A DNA stretch of 64,000 nt, taken from positions 248,001 to 312,000 of the forward strand of contig NZ_JAUZDX010000001.1 in NCBI RefSeq assembly GCF_030704685.1, given 5' to 3'. Below, piece after piece: positions 58,913 to 64,000 of this stretch. Below the pieces are notes generated by a model, which was given only the letters and a program-made list of their open reading frames with translations, ran no database searches and was not told where the DNA came from. The position numbers and the translations under genes were made by a program. Position 1 is the first letter of the stretch; every line of letters starts with the position of its first letter. The DNA comes from Acidovorax sp. A1169 (lineage in GTDB: Bacteria; Pseudomonadota; Gammaproteobacteria; Burkholderiales; Burkholderiaceae_C).

Positions 58913-58930
58913 GTGACTCTTTTGTGACAG
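58913..58930 (-). promoter_or_regulatory. Pho-box-like PhoB site upstream of ugpB
   Basis: On the minus strand CTGTCAC, four bases AAAA, GAGTCAC: two 7-base direct repeats with an 11-base period, close to the PhoB consensus CTGTCAT-N4-CTGTCAT. A third, more degenerate unit (GGACACA) follows at the same period. In E. coli ugpBAECQ is a PhoB-activated phosphate-starvation operon, so the position makes sense. Confidence 0.6.
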
Positions 58931-58960
58931 CATTTTGCCATTCACGGAGCCCTGCAAGGT

Positions 58961-59010
58961 TTTGTGCATTGCACCATCCTTGGTGCATAGTTGGTGCATG
59001 CGCTGCACAT
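58961..59010. repeat. Cluster of GTGCA/TGCAC repeats upstream of serA
   Basis: TTTGTGCAT (58961-58969), an inverted GCACCA-TCCT-TGGTGC (58971-58986), and direct repeats TTGGTGCAT at 58980-58988 and 58991-58999 (11-base period), then CTGCACA. The arrangement suggests a regulator site in front of serA. It resembles an NtrC site, but the spacing is one base too long. Confidence 0.5.
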
Positions 59011-59070
59011 CTCCGATGCGCGGCCGCATGCCCTGACCTGTTCCGATTTCATACGCAACCACCAACTGCC

Positions 59071-60300
59071 ATGGCCAACAACTCTCTGGACAAGAACAAG
59101 ATCAAATTCCTGCTGCTCGAAGGCATCCACCCGTCCGCGGTGGAAGTGCTGCGCTCCGCAGGCTACACCCAGATCGAAACCGTCTCCGGCGCCCTGCCCG
59201 ACGAGGAGTTGAAGGCCAAGATTGCCGACGTGCACTTTCTGGGCATCCGCTCGCGCACGCAGCTGACCGAGGAAGTCTTTGCCAAGGCCAGCAAGCTCGT
59301 GGCCGTGGGGTGTTTTTGCATCGGCACCAACCAGGTGGACCTCGACGCCGCGCGCGAACGTGGCATCGCCGTGTTCAACGCCCCGTATTCCAACACCCGC
59401 TCCGTGGCCGAGCTGGTGCTGGCCGAGGCCATCCTGCTCTTGCGCGGCGTTCCCGAGAAGAACGCCGTGGCGCACCGTGGCGGCTGGCTCAAGTCGGCCG
59501 ACAACGCCTATGAGATCCGCGGCAAGACCCTGGGCATCGTCGGCTATGGCTCCATCGGCACGCAGCTGTCGGTGCTGGCCGAGGCCCTGGGCATGCACGT
59601 GGCCTTCTTCGACGTGGTCAACAAGCTGCCCCTGGGCAATGCGCGCCAGGTGCACAAGCTGCATGACCTGCTGGCGCAAAGCGACATCGTGACCCTGCAC
59701 GTGCCCGAGCTCCCCTCCACGCAATGGATGATCGGCGCCGCCGAGATCGCCGCCATGAAGCAGGGCGGCATCCTGATCAACGCCGCGCGCGGCACGGTGG
59801 TCGAGATCGAGCCGCTGGCCGAGGCGCTCAAGTCGCGCAAGCTGCTGGGCGCCGCCATCGACGTCTTCCCCGTGGAGCCGCGCACCAACAAGGACGAGTT
59901 TCTGTCTCCCTTGCGCGGGCTGGACAACGTGATCCTCACCCCGCACGTGGGGGGCTCCACCATGGAGGCCCAGGCCAACATCGGCCTCGAAGTGGCCGAA
60001 AAACTGGTGAAGTACAGCGACAACGGCACCAGCACCTCGTCGGTCAACTTCCCCGAAGTGGCGCTGCCCGCCCACCCCGGCAAGCACCGCCTGCTGCACA
60101 TCCACCGCAACGTGCCGGGCGTGCTGTCCGAGATCAATCGCATCTTCTCGGACAACCAGATCAACATCTCGGCCCAGTACCTGCAGACCAACGAGAAGGT
60201 CGGCTACGTGGTGATCGACATCGATGCCGCCTCGTCCGACCTGGCGCTGGACAAGCTGGCCGGCGTCACCGGCACGCTGCGCAGCCGGGTGCTGTTCTGA
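59071..60300 (+). CDS. serA: D-3-phosphoglycerate dehydrogenase
   Basis: 409 residues, the E. coli-like length class. The NAD domain has GIVGYGSIGTQLSVLAEALGM; the catalytic residues sit in INAARGTVV (Arg), the following Glu region and TPHVGGST (His). A C-terminal ACT domain (about 335-409, LLHIHRNVPGVLSEINRIF) would bind serine as feedback inhibitor. It starts the serine pathway. MANNSLDKNKIKFLLLEGIH is the family N-terminus. Confidence 0.96.
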   Translation: MANNSLDKNKIKFLLLEGIHPSAVEVLRSAGYTQIETVSGALPDEELKAKIADVHFLGIRSRTQLTEEVFAKASKLVAVGCFCIGTNQVDLDAARERGIAVFNAPYSNTRSVAELVLAEAILLLRGVPEKNAVAHRGGWLKSADNAYEIRGKTLGIVGYGSIGTQLSVLAEALGMHVAFFDVVNKLPLGNARQVHKLHDLLAQSDIVTLHVPELPSTQWMIGAAEIAAMKQGGILINAARGTVVEIEPLAEALKSRKLLGAAIDVFPVEPRTNKDEFLSPLRGLDNVILTPHVGGSTMEAQANIGLEVAEKLVKYSDNGTSTSSVNFPEVALPAHPGKHRLLHIHRNVPGVLSEINRIFSDNQINISAQYLQTNEKVGYVVIDIDAASSDLALDKLAGVTGTLRSRVLF

Positions 60301-60365
60301 GCGGCGCCTGAGGGCGCGCGCGGGGTGGGGCAGGGGCCCGCCCTGCGCCCGCCGGGCCTCTGGCG

Positions 60366-60371
60366 TAAAAT
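60366..60371 (+). promoter_or_regulatory. -10-like box upstream of the FAD/Fe-S oxidoreductase
   Basis: TAAAAT, about 50 bases ahead of the ATG at 60422. A GGGCGC-GCA-GCGCCC hairpin (60390-60404) lies between the box and the gene. The 121 bases between serA and this gene contain nothing else I can name. Confidence 0.35.
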
Positions 60372-60421
60372 CACACCCCCGAGGCTCATGGGCGCGCAGC
60401 GCCCACCCCAGGTAGACCCCC

Positions 60422-63400
60422 ATGAATGTTCCGATAGCGTTGGCTGCCTTGCAGACGCAGGCCGCCGAGCCTGTGCGTCTGCGCGAGATCCCCTATAACT
60501 ACACCTCGTTCTCCGACCGGGAGATCGTGATCCGCCTGCTGGGGTCCCCGGCCTGGGAGGTCCTCGATCAACTGCGCAAGGAACGGCGCACCGGGCGATC
60601 CGCCCGCATGCTCTACGAGGTGCTGGGCGACATCTGGGTGGTGCAGCGCAACCCCTACCTGCAGGACGACCTGCTGGACAACCCCGGCCGGCGCAAGCAG
60701 CTGGTGGAGGCCCTGCAGCACCGCCTGGCCGAGATCGACAAGCGCCGCACCCCGGGAGACGACGCCGGGCGTGACCGCCTGGTGGGCGAGCTGGTCGAGG
60801 CTGCAGGCAAGGCCGTGGCCGCGTTCAACGCCACCTTCGTGCAGGCCACCGAGCTGCGCCGGCGCATCCAGCGCACGCTGGGGCGCCTGACGGCCAAGGA
60901 CAACATCAAGTTCGACGGGCTCTCGCGCGTAAGCCACGTGACCGACGCCACCGACTGGCGCGTCGAATACCCGTTCGTGGTGCTGGTGCCCGACACCGAG
61001 GTCGAGATGGCCCTGCTGGTCAAGGGCTGCATCGAGCTCGGGTTGACCATCATCCCGCGCGGGGGCGGCACCGGCTACACCGGCGGCGCCATCCCACTGA
61101 CCTGGAAGAGCGTGGTCATCAACACCGAGAAGCTCGAGGCCATGACCGAGGTGGAAATGCGCCGCCTGCCGGGCATGGACAGCGAGGTGGGCACCGTCTG
61201 GACGGAAGCCGGCGTGGTCACCCAGCGCGTGGCCGATGCGGCCGAGCGCGCGGGCTTTGTCTTCGCCGTGGACCCGACCAGCGCCGAGGCCTCGTGCATT
61301 GGCGGCAACATCGCTATGAACGCGGGCGGCAAGAAGGCCGTGCTCTGGGGTACGGCCCTGGACAACCTGGCCAGCTGGCGCATGGTGACGCCCGACGCCC
61401 AGTGGCTCGAAGTGACCCGCATGGACCACAACATGGGCAAGATCCATGACGTGGAGACCGCCACCTTCGAGCTGCAGTATTTCGAGGCCGACGGCAAGAC
61501 GCCCGTGCGCACCGAGCGCCTGGCCATTCCGGGCAAGACCTTCCGCAAGGAAGGCCTGGGCAAGGACGTGACGGACAAGTTCCTCTCGGGCCTGCCCGGT
61601 ATCCAGAAAGAGGGTTGCGACGGCTTGATCACCAGCGCGCGCTGGGTGGTGCACCGCATGCCCGAGCACACCCGTACCGTGTGCATGGAGTTCTTCGGCA
61701 ATGCCAAGGACGCGGTGCCCAGCATCGTCGAGATCAAGGACTACATGTTCGCCGAGCAAAAGCGCTCCGGCGTTCTGCTGGCCGGCCTGGAACACCTGGA
61801 CGACCGCTACCTCAAGGCCGTGGGCTACGCCACCAAGAGCAAGAAGGGCAACGGTGGCCTGCCCAAGATGGTGCTGATCGGTGACATTGCGGGCGACAAT
61901 GCCGACGAAGTGGCGCGCGTGACCAGCGAGGTGGTGCGCATCGCCAATTCGCGCAACGGCGAAGGCTTCATCGCCATCAGCCCCGAGGCGCGCAAGAAGT
62001 TCTGGCTCGACCGCAAGCGCACGGCGGCCATCAGCCGCCACACCAACGCCTTCAAGATCAATGAAGACGTGGTGATTCCGCTGCCGCGCATGGCCGAGTA
62101 CACCGATGGCATCGAGCGCATCAACATCGAGCTGTCGCTGCACAACAAGATCAAGCTATGCGATGCGTTCACCGACTTCTTCGAGCGCGGCAACCTGCCC
62201 CTCGGAAAGCAGGACGACGCCAACGAGATCCCCTCGGCCGAACTGCTCGAGGACCGCGTGGCCCAGGCCATCGCCCTGGTGGCCGAGGTGCGCACGCTGT
62301 GGGCCACCTGGCTGCAGAACGTGGACAGCCTGTTCCCCCAATTGCAGGACCACACCCTGCGCGCGAGCTGGAAGACCCAGTTGCGCGCCCCGCTCTCGGG
62401 CATCTTCGCGGGCGCGGCCTTCAAGCCCATCCTCGACGAGGCCACGGCCATCCACAAGCGCGTGCTCAAGGGCCGCGTCTGGGTGGCCCTGCACATGCAT
62501 GCCGGTGACGGCAATGTGCACACCAACCTGCCGGTCAACAGCGACGACTACGAGATGCTGCAGACCGCGCACCGCGCGGTGGAGCGCATCATGGTGCTGG
62601 CGCGCAGCCTGGACGGCGTGATCTCCGGCGAGCATGGCATCGGCATCACCAAGCTCGAATTTTTGACCGACGAGGAGCTGCGCCCCTTCGCCGAATACAA
62701 GCAGCGCGTGGACCCCGAGGGCCGCTTCAACAAGGGCAAGCTGCTGCGCGATGCCGCGCCGGTGCTGGCCATGGACGCCACCTCCGGCGGCCAGGCGCGC
62801 GACCCGGCGCTGCTGCACGCCGACCTGACCAACGCCTACACGCCGAGCTTCGGCCTCATGGGGCACGAGTCGCTGATCATGCAGCAGAGCGACATCGGCG
62901 CCATCGCCGATTCCGTCAAGGACTGCCTGCGCTGCGGCAAGTGCAAGCCGGTGTGCGCCACGCACGTGCCGCGCGCCAACCTGCTGTACAGCCCGCGCAA
63001 CAAGATCCTGGCGACCTCGCTGCTGGTGGAGGCCTTCCTCTACGAGGAGCAGACCCGCCGCGGCGTGAGCATCAAGCACTGGCAGGAGTTCGAGGACGTG
63101 GCCGACCACTGCACGGTGTGCCACAAGTGCGAGAGCCCCTGTCCGGTGAAGATCGACTTCGGCGACGTCACCATGAACATGCGCAACCTGCTGCGCAAGA
63201 TGGGCAAGAAGACCTTCCGCCCCGGCAACGCGCTGGCGATGACCATGCTCAACGCCACCAACCCCGAGACCATCAAGTTCATGCGTTCGGCCATGGTCGG
63301 CGTGGGCTTCAAGGCGCAGCGCATGGCCGTGGACCTGCTGCGCAAGGTGGGCCGCAAGCAGACCGCCAAGCCGCCTGCCACCGTGGGCACCGCCCCGGTC

Positions 63401-64000
63401 AAGGAGCAGGTGATCCACTTCATCAACAAGAAGCTGCCCGGCGGCCTGCCCAAGCGCACCGCGCGTGCGCTGCTGGACATCGAGGACAAGGACTACGTTC
63501 CCATCATCCGCAACCCGAAGGCCACCACGGCCGAGGCCGAGGCGGTGTTCTACTTCCCCGGTTGCGGGTCGGAGCGCCTGTTCAGCCAGGTGGGCCTGGC
63601 CACGCAGGCCATGCTCTGGCATGCGGGCGTGCAGACCGTGCTGCCCCCGGGCTACCTGTGCTGCGGCTACCCGCAGCGCGGCAGCGGCCAGTTCGACAAG
63701 GCCGAGAAGATGATCACCGACAACCGGGTGCTCTTCCACCGCGTGGCCAACACGCTGAACTACCTCGACATCAAGACCGTGGTGGTCAGCTGCGGCACCT
63801 GCTACGACCAGTTGCAGGGCTACGAGTTCGACAAGATCTTCCCGGGCAGCCGCATCATCGACATCCACGAGTACCTGCTGGAAAAGGGCATCACCCTGCA
63901 GGGCAAGGGCGCCTACCTGTACCACGAGCCCTGCCACAACCCCATGAAGCAGCAGGACGCCCTGAAGACCGTGAAGGCGCTGGTGGGCGAGCAGGTGCTC
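60422..64000 (+). CDS. FAD-linked oxidase fused to Fe-S reductase (DUF3683 family), cut by window edge
   Basis: At least 1193 residues; the 3' end lies beyond the window. It begins with a DUF3683-type N-terminal region (about 15-110), then an FAD PCMH domain ([16 protein letters not shown], about 210; [15 protein letters not shown], about 300) and the FAD C-terminal domain (ending near [16 protein letters not shown]). Two four-cysteine 4Fe-4S motifs follow at C835 ([11 protein letters not shown]) and C897 ([11 protein letters not shown]), then CCG-type motifs ([19 protein letters not shown]). This is GlcD-like plus GlcF-like in one chain, so an oxidation of a 2-hydroxyacid passing electrons to quinone is likely; the substrate is unknown. 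Confidence 0.9.
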   Translation, partial: MNVPIALAALQTQAAEPVRLREIPYNYTSFSDREIVIRLLGSPAWEVLDQLRKERRTGRSARMLYEVLGDIWVVQRNPYLQDDLLDNPGRRKQLVEALQHRLAEIDKRRTPGDDAGRDRLVGELVEAAGKAVAAFNATFVQATELRRRIQRTLGRLTAKDNIKFDGLSRVSHVTDATDWRVEYPFVVLVPDTEVEMALLVKGCIELGLTIIPRGGGTGYTGGAIPLTWKSVVINTEKLEAMTEVEMRRLPGMDSEVGTVWTEAGVVTQRVADAAERAGFVFAVDPTSAEASCIGGNIAMNAGGKKAVLWGTALDNLASWRMVTPDAQWLEVTRMDHNMGKIHDVETATFELQYFEADGKTPVRTERLAIPGKTFRKEGLGKDVTDKFLSGLPGIQKEGCDGLITSARWVVHRMPEHTRTVCMEFFGNAKDAVPSIVEIKDYMFAEQKRSGVLLAGLEHLDDRYLKAVGYATKSKKGNGGLPKMVLIGDIAGDNADEVARVTSEVVRIANSRNGEGFIAISPEARKKFWLDRKRTAAISRHTNAFKINEDVVIPLPRMAEYTDGIERINIELSLHNKIKLCDAFTDFFERGNLPLGKQDDANEIPSAELLEDRVAQAIALVAEVRTLWATWLQNVDSLFPQLQDHTLRASWKTQLRAPLSGIFAGAAFKPILDEATAIHKRVLKGRVWVALHMHAGDGNVHTNLPVNSDDYEMLQTAHRAVERIMVLARSLDGVISGEHGIGITKLEFLTDEELRPFAEYKQRVDPEGRFNKGKLLRDAAPVLAMDATSGGQARDPALLHADLTNAYTPSFGLMGHESLIMQQSDIGAIADSVKDCLRCGKCKPVCATHVPRANLLYSPRNKILATSLLVEAFLYEEQTRRGVSIKHWQEFEDVADHCTVCHKCESPCPVKIDFGDVTMNMRNLLRKMGKKTFRPGNALAMTMLNATNPETIKFMRSAMVGVGFKAQRMAVDLLRKVGRKQTAKPPATVGTAPVKEQVIHFINKKLPGGLPKRTARALLDIEDKDYVPIIRNPKATTAEAEAVFYFPGCGSERLFSQVGLATQAMLWHAGVQTVLPPGYLCCGYPQRGSGQFDKAEKMITDNRVLFHRVANTLNYLDIKTVVVSCGTCYDQLQGYEFDKIFPGSRIIDIHEYLLEKGITLQGKGAYLYHEPCHNPMKQQDALKTVKALVGEQVL

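Larger units (their letters stand above)
58771..59070. other. 300-base divergent regulatory region, ugpB to serA
   Basis: No gene is seen here. It holds the Pho-box-like repeat (58913-58930), a second CTGTCAC half-site on the minus strand (58828-58834), and the cluster of GTGCA repeats (58961-59010) nearer serA. A longer serA reading frame opens at 58903, but it has no family similarity. Confidence 0.8.

Noticed and set aside
58971..58986. NtrC binding site at the GCACCA-TCCT-TGGTGC palindrome
   Set aside because: The NtrC consensus has seven bases between GCAC and GTGC; here there are eight. No sigma-54 promoter (TGGCAC-N5-TTGCA) is seen nearby. Kept only as an unassigned repeat.

Overview
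The window is high-GC bacterial chromosome, gene-dense, with no rRNA, phage, insertion sequence or CRISPR array. Gene content and order (hisBHAF...IE followed by tatABC; petABC-sspAB; pilBCD-coaE-zapD-yacG; rplU-rpmA-obgE-proB; hemA-prfA-prmC-grxD; ugpBAECQ divergent from serA) point to a betaproteobacterium of the Comamonadaceae, Acidovorax-like. This assignment is inferred from gene order and protein character; no database was searched.

Left third (1-15.9 kb): a histidine-biosynthesis region that has been added to. A MocR/GntR regulator and a two-gene PIN-domain toxin-antitoxin module precede hisC, and the toxin stop overlaps the hisC start. hisC-B-H-A-F follow. Then about 5.2 kb of non-his genes (an exported protein of unknown function, a NarL-type two-component system on the minus strand, and a secreted seven-repeat RCC1 protein) separate hisF from hisI-hisE. 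After hisE come a small membrane protein, a patatin-like lipase, a HIT protein and the tatABC protein-export genes, closed by a bidirectional terminator.

Middle (16-31 kb): a DegS/DegQ-like periplasmic protease, Nif3-like protein, pdxA, mscL, the cytochrome bc1 operon petABC, stringent starvation genes sspAB, tRNA-Thr(UGU), a DciA-like gene head-to-head with an M23 peptidase, secA, argJ, a DUF815 ATPase and a MutT-like Nudix gene. On the minus strand, 30.9-37.8 kb holds yacG, zapD, coaE, pilD, pilC, pilB, tRNA-Pro(CGG) and ispB.

Right half (37.9-64 kb): rplU-rpmA, obgE, proB; rppH divergent from proS; a lytic transglycosylase with a Tat-type signal; a CNNM/CBS membrane protein; a Lon-like AAA ATPase; grxD, prmC, prfA, hemA; a small membrane protein; a large MscS-type channel; the glycerol-3-phosphate uptake operon ugpBAEC-ugpQ preceded by a Pho-box-like repeat; serA; and a giant FAD/Fe-S oxidoreductase cut by the right edge.

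Most genes are ordinary housekeeping loci. The points most worth a second look are the toxin-antitoxin module wired into the his operon (with a substituted acidic residue in the toxin), the split his operon and its RCC1/two-component insert, a recurrent pattern of -10 boxes 6-8 nt before start codons (possible leaderless mRNAs), and several operator-like palindromes. I found nothing that I would confidently call a wholly new system.
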